Source of the DNA: Aquabacter sp040755535
Lineage (GTDB): Bacteria > Pseudomonadota > Alphaproteobacteria > Rhizobiales > Xanthobacteraceae
Assembly: GCA_040755535.1 (NCBI GenBank)
Contig: JBFMAV010000008.1
Location: 32,065 to 96,064, forward strand
Length of the DNA stretch: 64,000 bases
Direction: 5' to 3'
Position 1 is the stretch's first letter; each line of letters starts with the position of its first letter. Of the stretch, positions 45,239-53,825 are shown one piece after another. A model generated the notes under the pieces. That model was given only the letters and a program-made list of their open reading frames with translations, was not told the origin of the DNA and did not search any database. Position numbers and translations under genes: made by a program.

Positions 45239-46204
45239 CTATTCGGTGCTGATGGTGAGTTGTGTCGCGTTCGTGTAGCCGTAGGCTTTGTGCAAGACCG
45301 TCAGGATCTCGCGCGCAATGGCGGTGTCGCTTTGCGTGCGGATGGGATAGAGCTTCCAATAGTTTTGGGCGCGTCCCGGCTCCGCATATCCCATCTGGAG
45401 AAGGGCGGAGACGCGATCGGGAGTAAGGATGGCCTGAAGGGCGGGCCAGCTTTGCTCTGATTGAGCCTCGCAGTAGATGGCGGGTCCCGACGCATCGGGA
45501 GCGCATTGCACGTAGCCGATGCCGGCATCGAAGGCGACAAAGACGTTTTGCGAGATATTGATCCGCAGACGTTGAATTTCTGCGGCCACCGTCTCTTCGT
45601 AGAGAGCACACAACTCCGCCACCGAGCGGGCCGAAGGAGGCCTTGGGGGCGGCGGATCATATGAGCAGGTCACCACTGCATCGGCGCGCATGGCAGCCGC
45701 GTCGTTGATCAGCCCGGCGAGGTTCTGACAGGGGCCGTTGCGGGGCGGGCAGGCAACGTCCCACATCCATGTCGTCTCCACCTGAAGGCTGCAGATGTCT
45801 GCATCATAGCCCTCTTTCAGCGTTTTCCGGATATGTTCGGCGGCGTGGCGCGTCGAAGCGTCTGCCGGGAAGATGTGCACGTAATTGCCGAAACTCGGAT
45901 CGATGACCCATCCAAGGGAGGCCAGCCGATCCCGGCGCTCCCCCGTCAACACAGCGTCCAAAGAGGGTTGCATGGCGGTTCCGGCGGCTTCACACAGCAG
46001 GCTCTGGTCAGCCTCTCGCCGGCACTGGATGTATTTGTTCCCGTCCCAGAAGGTCGCGTAGCCGACCCGTCCGAGGCGCGTCACCTTATCTATGTTTTGC
46101 AGGGCGTCTTCGATCCGGTCACAGGATGCATATGCGGAGCTTGCCTCTGGCGCGGCGCCGCGCAACATCGCCCTGACACAGGACACCCATCGATCCCAGA
46201 CCAT
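45239..46204 (-). CDS. Uncharacterised protein with duplicated YbjN/TY-Chap-like domain
   Basis: 321 residues from ATG 46204 with GGGGGA site. Two copies of an about 78-residue unit (58-133 and 231-310) share YxQC ... CEA ... PxLxxxLTxxRxxxLxxxG ... NY and a final helix ending GY. Cysteine pairs Cys61/Cys71 and Cys234/Cys245 are at equivalent places. The pattern recalls the YbjN/TY-Chap putative chaperone fold. No signal peptide was evident. The linker (140-200) has several cysteines and a proline run. It is alone on the minus strand in a patch of accessory DNA. Function unknown. Confidence 0.72.
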   Translation of the reverse strand: MVWDRWVSCVRAMLRGAAPEASSAYASCDRIEDALQNIDKVTRLGRVGYATFWDGNKYIQCRREADQSLLCEAAGTAMQPSLDAVLTGERRDRLASLGWVIDPSFGNYVHIFPADASTRHAAEHIRKTLKEGYDADICSLQVETTWMWDVACPPRNGPCQNLAGLINDAAAMRADAVVTCSYDPPPPRPPSARSVAELCALYEETVAAEIQRLRINISQNVFVAFDAGIGYVQCAPDASGPAIYCEAQSEQSWPALQAILTPDRVSALLQMGYAEPGRAQNYWKLYPIRTQSDTAIAREILTVLHKAYGYTNATQLTISTE

Positions 46205-46531
46205 CGCATATCCCCCAATATGCTGACGCGCCGCGCACAACGTCAAACGCGGGCCGGACCTGCGTCGCCCGTCCGGATCCTCGATCCATAACAACCCAGG
46301 GTAGATATGTCGTCAATAGGGCTTGTGAACCTGGGCGAGACAGCAGGCGGAGCCATGTGCCGGACGCTCGACCAGACGTTCCGGCAGGCTGGGCTGAAGC
46401 GGCGCAGTGCGCGGCGTCCGACGCCGGTGCCGGCAGGCCCCCTATCACCTAATGGAAGGCCTCTCACCGGTGAACAATGCGCCTCGGCTGTGCGCGCCGG
46501 CGAGGCCCCTGCGCCGCAAGGGGCGACCACC

Positions 46532-46650
46532 CTGCGTCCGAAAGCCCGTGACACCCTGAAGGCCGTCCGGGAGGTCTTTCTCGAAGCGGGCTATGGCGGG
46601 GCCATCATGGATGCGAGCGCGCGCGGGTGCGATGTCCAAGGCGACCCGAG
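46532..46650 (+). pseudogene. Frameshifted remnant of a TetR-type repressor (helix-turn-helix part)
   Basis: One frame reads KARDTLKAVREVFLEAGYGG then IMDASA, and the continuing frame after a shift reads RARAGAMSKAT. Together they match the TetR N-terminal consensus (AREVFLEAGYGATSMDAIAARAGVSKAT type). The shift falls in a GCGCGCGC tract, which favours slippage. No C-terminal ligand domain follows. The wider gap 46205-46933 shows no other recognisable gene. It may be the dead regulator of the adjacent lactate dehydrogenase gene. Confidence 0.65.
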
Positions 46651-46933
46651 AGACAGCGGCATCGCGATGTTCCTCGGCTTCCACAAGGTGTGACTGCAAC
46701 CCTGCCAGCCATCCTTGCAACCGTCGAAAGCTTGCTGGCCCAGGGAGTTGTCCAAGTTCGGTTCCAGGACGATGCTTCGCGCCGTATCGCAACGGTCGAT
46801 CTCGGCGCTGAGCAGAGTGCGGGCCATGCGAGGAGAAACCTAAAATTTGCGCTTGCTGCAGCGCCGAAGCTGCGCCTATTCGAGGCGGCCCAAGCTCGAG
46901 CTTTCGCGGCCTGGCGAGCGCTGGAGAAACGAC

Positions 46934-48142
46934 GTGATTATCTCAGCTCCGACCGATTATCGTGAAGCGGCGCGCCGTCGGCTGCCGCGCTTCCTGTTCG
47001 ACTATATCGACGGCGGTGCCGTTACCGAGCAGACGATGCGGAGCAATGCTCAGGCGCTGCAGGCCATCGCGCTGCGCCAGCGCGTGCTGCAGGGCGCCGG
47101 GGCGCCGACGCTTGAGACCGACATTCTCGGCAGCCAATGGGGGATGCCGATCGCCTTGGCGCCGGTCGGCGCCACCGGCATGTATGCCCGGCGGGGCGAG
47201 GTCCAAGCTGCCCGCGCCGCCACGCAGGCCCGCATTCCCTATACGCTCTCCACCGTGTCGGTCTGCCCGATCGAGGAAGTGGCAAAGGGGGCTCCAACGG
47301 GGAATTTGTGGTCGCAGCTCTATGTTCTCAAGGATCGCGGCTTCATGCGAAACTTCCTTGAGCGCTCATGGGCGGCGGGCATGGGGACGCTGGTCTTTAC
47401 AGCGGATATGCCGGTCCCCGGGTCGCGCTATCGCGACCGCCACTCGGGCATGTCGGGCCCCGCCGCCACGTTGCGGCAATATATGCAGGCGGTGCTGCAC
47501 CCCTTCTGGGCCCTCGATGTCGGCCTGTTGGGCGGGCCGCTCTCGTTCGGTAATATCGAAGCCTATGTCGGTCACAAGATGACGATGACCGATTATATCG
47601 GCTTTCTGGGCAAGAATTTCGACCCGTCGATCGCTTGGAACGACCTGGAGTGGGTCCGCGACAGCTGGAAGGGCAAGTTGATCATCAAGGGCGTGCTCGA
47701 TCCCGAGGATGCCCGTGATGCGAAGCGACTGGGTGCGGACGGGATCATCGTTTCCAATCACGGCGGGCGCCAGCTCGACGGAGCAAAGCCAACCGTCCAA
47801 GCCCTGCCGGGCGTGGTGGACGCCATCGGCGAGGATCTGACCGTTCTGGTGGATTCCGGCATCCGGTCCGGCGTGGATGTGGTGCGCATGCTGGCGCAGG
47901 GGGCCAAGGGCGTCCTCCTCGGCCGTGCCTATATCTATGCCTTGGCCACCGCCGGAGAGCGTGGGGTGTCGCATCTTCTCGATCTCTTCGCCGCCGACAT
48001 GAAGGTGACCATGACGCTGATCGGTGCAAAGACCCCGGCCGATATCACGCGCCATGCCCTCGACCTCGGCCGCGCCGATTTTCCGAGCTTGACCGACCTT
48101 GAGGGCAGGGGCGGCGCGCGCCAAATGGCGGCCGCCCAATAG
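46934..48142 (+). CDS. lldD: FMN-dependent L-lactate dehydrogenase / alpha-hydroxy-acid oxidase
   Basis: 402 residues from GTG 46934, with GGAG seven bases upstream. TIM-barrel FMN protein: FLFDYIDGGAVTEQT, IALAPVGATGMYARRGE, STVSVCPIEEVA, LIIKGVLDPEDA and SNHGGRQLDG with the catalytic His and substrate Arg. Oxidises L-lactate to pyruvate, passing electrons to the quinone pool. lldP permease and a lldR-type regulator are absent nearby; a decayed TetR lies upstream. Confidence 0.9.
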   Translation: MIISAPTDYREAARRRLPRFLFDYIDGGAVTEQTMRSNAQALQAIALRQRVLQGAGAPTLETDILGSQWGMPIALAPVGATGMYARRGEVQAARAATQARIPYTLSTVSVCPIEEVAKGAPTGNLWSQLYVLKDRGFMRNFLERSWAAGMGTLVFTADMPVPGSRYRDRHSGMSGPAATLRQYMQAVLHPFWALDVGLLGGPLSFGNIEAYVGHKMTMTDYIGFLGKNFDPSIAWNDLEWVRDSWKGKLIIKGVLDPEDARDAKRLGADGIIVSNHGGRQLDGAKPTVQALPGVVDAIGEDLTVLVDSGIRSGVDVVRMLAQGAKGVLLGRAYIYALATAGERGVSHLLDLFAADMKVTMTLIGAKTPADITRHALDLGRADFPSLTDLEGRGGARQMAAAQ

Positions 48143-48301
48143 CGCGCGGGGGAGACCGCCGGGCGTCGGATCGGGCGGCCGGCTCCTTGATGCGACCATC
48201 TCCGCTGGCCGCGCCCCCTGTTGCGGCGGCGCGGCGCTTGGCGCCGTGAACGGAGCCGGGTGAGCCGGTGCATTTCAGCGGCTCCTGTGCGGCGGGTGCG
48301 G

Positions 48302-49372
48302 TCAATCCGCAAGTCGCGCACGGGCCCGCGCCTGGGCGCTGCGGATCTGGCCCTGGTAAAGGGCATCCTTGCCAGGATACCAGGGCATGGTGCCGAGAGC
48401 GTCGAAGCCCGGAACGCTCTCCATGTAGCGCACCATGCGGGCCCGCATGGCCTGATCCGGCAGCGGCCCTCGCATGGCTCCGAGATTGTCGCTCATGTGA
48501 TCCGGGTTGGAGGTGCCGCACAGGACGCACGTGACCGCGGGATGGGCGATGACCCATTTCAGGAAGAACTGAGCCCAGGTCCGCGCCCCGAAGTCGCGAG
48601 CGAAATCCGGCAGGGGCCGTCCCTCCACGATGCGCATCAACCGCGCCTTCTCCAGCGGCATGTTCACCAGAACGCCGACGCCGCGCGCGGCCGCTGCGGG
48701 GAGCAGCCGGCTTTCCGCGGAGCGGTTGAAGATCGAGTAATTGGTCTGCACCACGTCGACGTCGCCGCGCTCGATGAAGCCGGTCAGTTCCCCCTGATAA
48801 GCGGATTCGTGGTGTGTGATGCCCACGAGGCTGATGTCCCCTTCCTTCTTCCAGGCGCGCAGGAGCGGGATGATGACGGGTGCATTGGTGATGCTGTGGC
48901 ACTGCATGAGATCCATGCGCTCGCGCCAGATGCGCAGCTTGGACTGTGCAAGGCTTGCCTGCGCGTGGCTGGTGTCGCCCAGATATTCGCCGGTGGACCA
49001 GATCTTGTTGGCGAGGAAAATATCCTGCGCCGCCGGCATCTCGGACAGAATCGCGCCAACGGTGACTTCCGCAGACCCATAAAGCGGGGAGGTGTCGATC
49101 ACCCCGCCTCCGCCGGCGACATAGCGCGCGACCACCGCGCGCAACCGATCGCGCGGCGCGCCCGGGACCAGATCGAAGGTGAGGAAGGTGCCGAGGCCGA
49201 GCGCCGTCACCGTCCGCCCCGACCGTCCGATCGGTCGCGTGATGGCGGGCTCCTGCGGCGGGGCGGTGCCCTGGGAGGGTTGAGCGAGAGCGGGGCGCGC
49301 GGCAGAGGAGGCGATGCCCAGCGCCGCGGCAGTGGCCGTTGCGCCAAGCAGGCTGCGTCGATCGATCCCCAT
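48302..49372 (-). CDS. Exported aldo/keto reductase (Tat signal)
   Basis: 356 residues. Tat-like leader DRRSLLGATATAAALG. The core has the AKR tetrad region: VIDTSPLYGSAE (Asp, Tyr), FLANKIW (Lys), and QCHSI (His). Ends with several Ala/Arg repeats. AKR enzymes reduce carbonyls with NADPH; a cofactor-bound Tat export fits. Downstream of the metallo-beta-lactamase-fold gene by 35 bp, likely one operon controlled by the divergent LysR. Confidence 0.88.
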   Translation of the reverse strand: MGIDRRSLLGATATAAALGIASSAARPALAQPSQGTAPPQEPAITRPIGRSGRTVTALGLGTFLTFDLVPGAPRDRLRAVVARYVAGGGGVIDTSPLYGSAEVTVGAILSEMPAAQDIFLANKIWSTGEYLGDTSHAQASLAQSKLRIWRERMDLMQCHSITNAPVIIPLLRAWKKEGDISLVGITHHESAYQGELTGFIERGDVDVVQTNYSIFNRSAESRLLPAAAARGVGVLVNMPLEKARLMRIVEGRPLPDFARDFGARTWAQFFLKWVIAHPAVTCVLCGTSNPDHMSDNLGAMRGPLPDQAMRARMVRYMESVPGFDALGTMPWYPGKDALYQGQIRSAQARARARLAD

Positions 49373-49407
49373 GGGGTCCTCCTTCGGTCTTGCTGTGAGA
49401 TGTCCGG

Positions 49408-50394
49408 TCAGAACTGCCAGCCTGCAGGAACCCAGGCGTAGCCCGTGTCTGTGCGCAGGATCCGTCCCAGTCCGGGAAACGGGTAATGGAAGCCGAGCAC
49501 GAGCACCCGGTCGGCAGCGGCCTGGTCGAAGATGCGGCGGCGCGCGGCGGCTGCTGCTTCCGGATCGCGGTCCGGTCCCGGGCGCCAGGGCTGCTCGATA
49601 TTCACCACCGGGTGGTAGGCAAGGTCCGCAGTCAGCAGCAACTGGTCGCTGCCCGACTGCACCAGGAAGGTGGCCATGCCGGGCGTGTGGCCTGCGGCCG
49701 GGATGGTCTTGAGGCCCGGCAGGATTTCCGCCCCGGCTTCGTAAAGTTCGACGTCCCGGGCGAGGGGCGCGAGGCTTTGCTTGATGTTTGCCGCGAAGCG
49801 TTGCCGGAAGTCCGGCGGCACCGGCATGTAAGACAGGTCCGGATCACCTTTGACGAAGAACGCCCAGTCCGCGCGCGGCGCCAGAACGCGTGCGCGTGGA
49901 AACGCTTTGCCGCCGTCCGCAGCGCGCAGATTTCCCACATGGTCGGGATGGGTGTGAGACACCACGATCACATCGATGTCCTCGGCGGAAAGACCGATGG
50001 CGCCGAGATTATCGAACAGGCGTCCGCCATTCGGACCCATGGTGGATCCTGCCCCTGCTTCGAGCAGGACGCGACGCCCGCCAATTTCGAGAAGCAGGGT
50101 GTTGAGATTCAGTGTCATGAAATCCGTGGGCAGAAAGGCGCGGCGGAGCACCGCCTCCAATTCCACCTGCGGCGCGTCTCCCGCGTAAACGCGAGGCGGG
50201 CCGCCGATATTTCCGTCGCTCAGAACGGTGGCGGTGATGTCGCCGATGCGGAACCGGTAAAAGCCGGCATTGCGTCCTGTCTGCGGAGCAGAGGGAGCAG
50301 AGGGCGCGGCAAGGGCAGGGCGCGGCGCGAATGCGGCGCCGGACGCACCGGCGACAGCGGTCAACAAAATCCTTCGTCGGTTGATCGTCAGCAT
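49408..50394 (-). CDS. Exported metallo-beta-lactamase-fold hydrolase (Tat signal)
   Basis: 328 residues from ATG 50394 with GGAGG six bases upstream. Tat leader NRRRILLTAVAGASG. Metal motif SHTHPDHVGN (HxHxDH), later GHTPGM and a final HYPFPG. Fits a glyoxalase II/lactonase-like hydrolase, possibly quenching acyl lactones; substrate unproven. Exported together with the aldo/keto reductase. Confidence 0.88.
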   Translation of the reverse strand: MLTINRRRILLTAVAGASGAAFAPRPALAAPSAPSAPQTGRNAGFYRFRIGDITATVLSDGNIGGPPRVYAGDAPQVELEAVLRRAFLPTDFMTLNLNTLLLEIGGRRVLLEAGAGSTMGPNGGRLFDNLGAIGLSAEDIDVIVVSHTHPDHVGNLRAADGGKAFPRARVLAPRADWAFFVKGDPDLSYMPVPPDFRQRFAANIKQSLAPLARDVELYEAGAEILPGLKTIPAAGHTPGMATFLVQSGSDQLLLTADLAYHPVVNIEQPWRPGPDRDPEAAAAARRRIFDQAAADRVLVLGFHYPFPGLGRILRTDTGYAWVPAGWQF

Positions 50395-50468
50395 ATCGGC
50401 CTCCAGCGGGCAGAGCGTGCGGGAGCGACCTCGGCTCCGGTCATGAGGGATGGTGACGTATCGGAAGC

Positions 50469-50517
50469 GATTTGATAACAGCATCAAATCCGAAAAGACT
50501 GATCTGGATTTGAGATC
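50469..50517. promoter_or_regulatory. LysR-type operator between divergent genes
   Basis: Perfect 8-bp arms GATTTGAT / ATCAAATC at 50469-50476 and 50483-50490 with a 6-nt centre, containing the T-N11-A LysR box. A second inverted repeat GATCT/AGATC follows at 50501-50517. Both lie just before the LysR start and face the MBL-fold gene. Confidence 0.6.
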
Positions 50518-50518
50518 A

Positions 50519-51412
50519 ATGCGCGCCGTTCGTCTCGACCATCTGGAAACCTTCGCTTTGATCGTCCGGTGTGGCGGCTTTCGTGCTGCGGCGGCGGAAC
50601 GGGGCGTGTCGTCCTCCGTGATGAGTCAGACGCTCGCGGCCCTCGAGCAGGATCTCGGTCTGCGCCTCATCAACCGAACGACACGGAGCATCGCGCTCAC
50701 GGAGGCCGGCGAGCGGCTGCTGGACCGACTGCGCCCCGCGCTGGACGATATTCGCCTCGCGGTGATCGAGCTGGACCAGTTGCGGGACAGCCCGTCTGGA
50801 ACCCTGCGCATCAATGCGCCCGCTCCCGCGGTCGATCACGTGCTGTGCCCCTTGGCTTTCGCCTTCATGGAGGCTCATCCCGACGTGAAGGTCGAGATCG
50901 TGAGCGATGCGGCGATCATCGACATTGTCGAGCAGGGCTTCGATGCCGGGGTGCGGTTCGGCCAGCAATTGGCGCAGGACATGATCGCCGTCCCGCTCGG
51001 GCCGCCCCTGCGCTATGTGATCGTGGCGTCCGAGGACTATCTCGCGCGGCGCGGCCGGCCAAAAGTCCCCTCGGACCTGATGGACCACAGCTGCATTCGC
51101 CGTCGCTACCCCGGCGGGGCGCTTGCGACCTGGACCTTCCAGAAGGCCGACGAGGAGGTCGAGATCGTACCAGAGGGCCGCCTCACTTTGAGCTCGGCGC
51201 AAGGTGAGCTTCAGGCCGCCCGCGCGGGGCAGGGCATCGCCCATGTGCTGGAGGATTATGCCGCGCCTGACTTACAGCGGGGGGCACTGGAGGAGCTTCT
51301 CGCGGACTGGAGCCCGAAGCTGCCCAGCTGGTACCTGTATTATCCCAGCCGCCGCCACAACAGCGCGGCCATGCGCGCATTCCTCGACTTCGTTCGGCGC
51401 TCGGCGCGCTGA
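50519..51412 (+). CDS. LysR-family regulator of the MBL-fold/aldo-keto reductase operon
   Basis: 297 residues from ATG 50519. Helix-turn-helix LETFALIVRCGGFRAAAAERGVSSSVMSQTLAALEQDLG (shown as motif order LETF, SSVMSQ, ALEQDL), then the substrate-binding domain with DAGVRFGQ and HVLEDYA. Resembles the CrgA/YafC-type group controlling neighbouring oxidoreductases. An ATG at 50450 would include the operator repeats. Regulation of the divergent operon is inferred. Confidence 0.87.
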   Translation: MRAVRLDHLETFALIVRCGGFRAAAAERGVSSSVMSQTLAALEQDLGLRLINRTTRSIALTEAGERLLDRLRPALDDIRLAVIELDQLRDSPSGTLRINAPAPAVDHVLCPLAFAFMEAHPDVKVEIVSDAAIIDIVEQGFDAGVRFGQQLAQDMIAVPLGPPLRYVIVASEDYLARRGRPKVPSDLMDHSCIRRRYPGGALATWTFQKADEEVEIVPEGRLTLSSAQGELQAARAGQGIAHVLEDYAAPDLQRGALEELLADWSPKLPSWYLYYPSRRHNSAAMRAFLDFVRRSAR

Positions 51413-51481
51413 GGCTTGTCGGGGGCTCAAGCCCGAGCGGAGGGCCTGGCGGTTCCGGGAGGGGCGGGCGAGCAGGCGCGC

Positions 51482-52120
51482 TCAGGGCCGCCCGAGGTCC
51501 GCGCCCTGGATTGCCCGAAGCGCCGCGTTTTCGCTTTCCAGGGCTGCGATGCGCGTGTGGAGGCGCTGCAAAGCGGCGGCCACGTCGGCAGCATCGAACT
51601 TTTGAGGAATGTGCTGGGGGCAATTGATGTCCCAGGTCCCGAGCGTAAACAGCAGGGCCTGATCAACCCGCGCCCGATACCCGTCCGGCCTCAGGCGGTC
51701 CAGCAGCGCAGCATCGTCGCGCACGATGCGAGCCGTGCCCCACAGCTTGATCCGCCGTTGGTGGGCATAGTCCATCAGGATCAGGAAGGCGCGCGGATTG
51801 TCCTGAAGATTGCCGGCGGAGATATATTGCCGGTTGCCCAGATAATCCGCGAAGCCCAGCGTCGTCGCATCGAGTATGCGGATGAAACCCTTCGGCCCGC
51901 CGCGGTGTTGGGCATAAGGTTGCCCGTCCGCGCTGGCGGTGGCGAGGAATGCGGTGTCCACCTCGGCGAGAAAATCCTCCAGGCCGTCGGTGGTCGCGCT
52001 TTGATAGCCGAGCCGGGGCGCGGTCCGGGCATATTGGAGCCGCGAGCCGCGCTCGGCCTGGATCGCCTTCACGCTGGGCGTAAAGGCGACATGTGTGGTG
52101 ACGTCGTCCGTGCGGTCCAT
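51482..52120 (-). CDS. Pyridoxamine 5'-phosphate oxidase-like FMN protein
   Basis: 212 residues. Split-barrel flavin fold: DTAFLATASADGQPYAQHRGG, LGFADYLGNRQYISAGNLQDNPRAFLILMDY, RIKLWGTARI. A C-terminal helical part (170-205) has a short coiled coil AALQRLHTRIAALESENAALRA. Probably an FMN- or F420-type reductase, not PdxH. 34 bp downstream of the AhpD-like gene; one operon. Confidence 0.85.
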   Translation of the reverse strand: MDRTDDVTTHVAFTPSVKAIQAERGSRLQYARTAPRLGYQSATTDGLEDFLAEVDTAFLATASADGQPYAQHRGGPKGFIRILDATTLGFADYLGNRQYISAGNLQDNPRAFLILMDYAHQRRIKLWGTARIVRDDAALLDRLRPDGYRARVDQALLFTLGTWDINCPQHIPQKFDAADVAAALQRLHTRIAALESENAALRAIQGADLGRP

Positions 52121-52154
52121 GACGCGCTCCTTTCTGTCCGGCAGCGGAAGCGGC

Positions 52155-52703
52155 TCAGCCCGCTGCGCGCGTCTTCATCTCGGGGAAGTCGATGTCCGTC
52201 TGGAAGACTTCGTTGAAGTAGTTGGTGAAGGTGTTCAGCGCCACATGCTGGACAATCTCGACCAATTGCGCGTCGGTGTAGCCGGCCGCGCGGGCCGCTC
52301 CGACATCCTCCGATGCGACGGCGCCGCGCGTGCGGGCGATCTTGACAGCGAACCGAACCGCCGCGTCCGCCTTCGGGTCGTTGGATGCGCCGTTGCGATT
52401 GGCGGTGATTTCCGCATCATCCAGCTTTGCCGCGTTGCGCCCGAAGAAGGTGTGAGCCGAGAGGCAATAGTCGCAGCCGTTCACTTCCGCCATCGCAAGG
52501 GCAATGCGTTCGCGCGTGGGGGCGGGAAGCGTGCCTTTCGCGAGCGCGCCGGACATGCCGAGATAGCCTTCAAGTGCCGCAGGGCTATTGGCGACCGTCA
52601 GGAAGATGTTGGGAATGCGGCCGATCTGGCGCTGGACTGCGTCTAGTAGCGGGCGGGCCTTTTCCGGGGCGGCGTCGAGGGTCAGAGTAGGGATACGGGG
52701 CAT
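52155..52703 (-). CDS. AhpD-like carboxymuconolactone decarboxylase-family peroxidase
   Basis: 182 residues from ATG 52703 with GGAGG site. Redox motif CDYCLSAH with Cys77, Cys80 and His84; FNEVFQTDIDFP at the end is typical of the uncharacterised peroxidase-related subfamily. A thiol-dependent peroxide reducer. Divergent from a LysR gene that probably controls it. Unlike the ECF41-linked homologue at 23052, this one is regulated by a LysR. Confidence 0.9.
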   Translation of the reverse strand: MPRIPTLTLDAAPEKARPLLDAVQRQIGRIPNIFLTVANSPAALEGYLGMSGALAKGTLPAPTRERIALAMAEVNGCDYCLSAHTFFGRNAAKLDDAEITANRNGASNDPKADAAVRFAVKIARTRGAVASEDVGAARAAGYTDAQLVEIVQHVALNTFTNYFNEVFQTDIDFPEMKTRAAG

Positions 52704-52755
52704 GGGGGCCTCCTCTCGTGGATCGGTCGTTTCCGATGAAGGGAGGCTAGATCTT

Positions 52756-52811
52756 TCCATTCGATAAGAGCATGCACAAAAAATGGAGAGGTATATTCTC
52801 GTTTTTTGAGA
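52756..52811. promoter_or_regulatory. Phased GAGA/TCTC repeats and inverted repeat, LysR operator candidate
   Basis: GAGA at 52786, TCTC at 52797 and GAGA at 52808 are spaced by 11 bases, on one helix face. TCCATT/AATGGA arms flank at 52756-52761 and 52782-52787. All lie in the divergent promoter between the AhpD-like gene and the LysR gene. Confidence 0.4.
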
Positions 52812-52817
52812 GGAACG

Positions 52818-53732
52818 ATGGACCGCTTCGAGGCGATGCGAAGTTTGCTGGCAGCGGTCGATGCGGGGAGCCTTTCAGCGGCGGCGCGTCGAACCCATGT
52901 CCCGCTGCCGACCTTGAGCCGCCGCATCGCCGATCTGGAGACCCATCTCGGCGCGCCTCTGCTCATTCGCACCAGTCGGAAATTGCACCTCACCGAGGCT
53001 GGCGAAGCCTTTGTGACTGCCGCGCGGCGGCTGTTGGACGACCTTGACGAGGCCGAACGGGCGGCCGCCGGCGAATATCGCGCGCCGCGTGGGGAATTGG
53101 TGGTCACCGCCCCCCTCAGCTTTGGACGTCTACATGTTGCTCCGGTGATTCACGGCTTTCTCGCCGCCTATCCCGAGGTCGACGTCAGGATGATCCTTGC
53201 GGACCACGTGATCGATCTCGCGGAATCCCATGTGGATGTGGGTGTTCGGATCGGGCGGTTGCCGGACAGCGATCTCATGGCCCGCAAGCTTGGCGATGTG
53301 AGTTGGGTGATCTGCGGCAGCCCGGATTATCTGTCCCGTCGAGGCGTTCCTGGTTCGCCGGGGGAGCTTCTCCAGCATGATTGCGTCGTGTTGGAGGGGC
53401 TGCCAACCGCGCGGGCCTGGCTGGTGCGTGACGGAGGGCAGGAGCGGGCCGTGGCGATAGAGCCGCGATTCACCGTGAATTCCGCTGACGCCGTGGTGGA
53501 GGCGGCCCTCGGCGGCGTAGGTCTCGCGCGCGTCGTCAGTTATCAGGCGGCTGCGGCGCTTGCCCGAGGGGATCTTGTGCCCGTGCTGCGCCGCTTTTGG
53601 TCCGCCCCGTTTCCGGTCCATCTTGTCCATCGCTCGCAGCGCCAGCAGCCGCTGAAGGTGCGCGCCTTTCTGGACTACATATTTCCGCGCCTCAGCGAGC
53701 GGCTGATTACGATCAACCGGGCGGTGCAGTGA
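52818..53732 (+). CDS. LysR-family regulator of the AhpD/PNPOx operon
   Basis: 304 residues. Helix-turn-helix in residues 3-60 (DAGSLSAAARRTHVPLPTLS, RTSRKLHLTEAGE), effector domain with DVGVRIGRLPDSDL and a GLARVVSY turn. Close to the CrgA/DhcR group. GAGG lies four bases before the ATG 52818. Presumed activator of the divergent operon. Confidence 0.88.
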   Translation: MDRFEAMRSLLAAVDAGSLSAAARRTHVPLPTLSRRIADLETHLGAPLLIRTSRKLHLTEAGEAFVTAARRLLDDLDEAERAAAGEYRAPRGELVVTAPLSFGRLHVAPVIHGFLAAYPEVDVRMILADHVIDLAESHVDVGVRIGRLPDSDLMARKLGDVSWVICGSPDYLSRRGVPGSPGELLQHDCVVLEGLPTARAWLVRDGGQERAVAIEPRFTVNSADAVVEAALGGVGLARVVSYQAAAALARGDLVPVLRRFWSAPFPVHLVHRSQRQQPLKVRAFLDYIFPRLSERLITINRAVQ

Positions 53733-53787
53733 AGGACCTGATTCTCATCTGTGAAGCAGCTTCTAAATTATCGATAGAGGACGTTTT

Positions 53788-53818
53788 GCCGATCCGATTG
53801 CGATGCAATGAGATTGGA
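53788..53818. repeat. Diverged copy of the 8909 palindromic element
   Basis: GCCGATCCGATTGC, loop GAT, then GCAATGAGATTGGA: same arm length, loop size and TTT flank as at 8909, with three mismatches in the arms. Located after the LysR stop and just before the cupin gene end. Confidence 0.55.
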
Positions 53819-53825
53819 ACGGGCT

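Noticed and set aside
46651..46930. Possible C-terminal TetR-like or other peptide between the remnant and lldD
   Set aside because: An open frame exists but shows no recognisable ligand-domain pattern; left undescribed.
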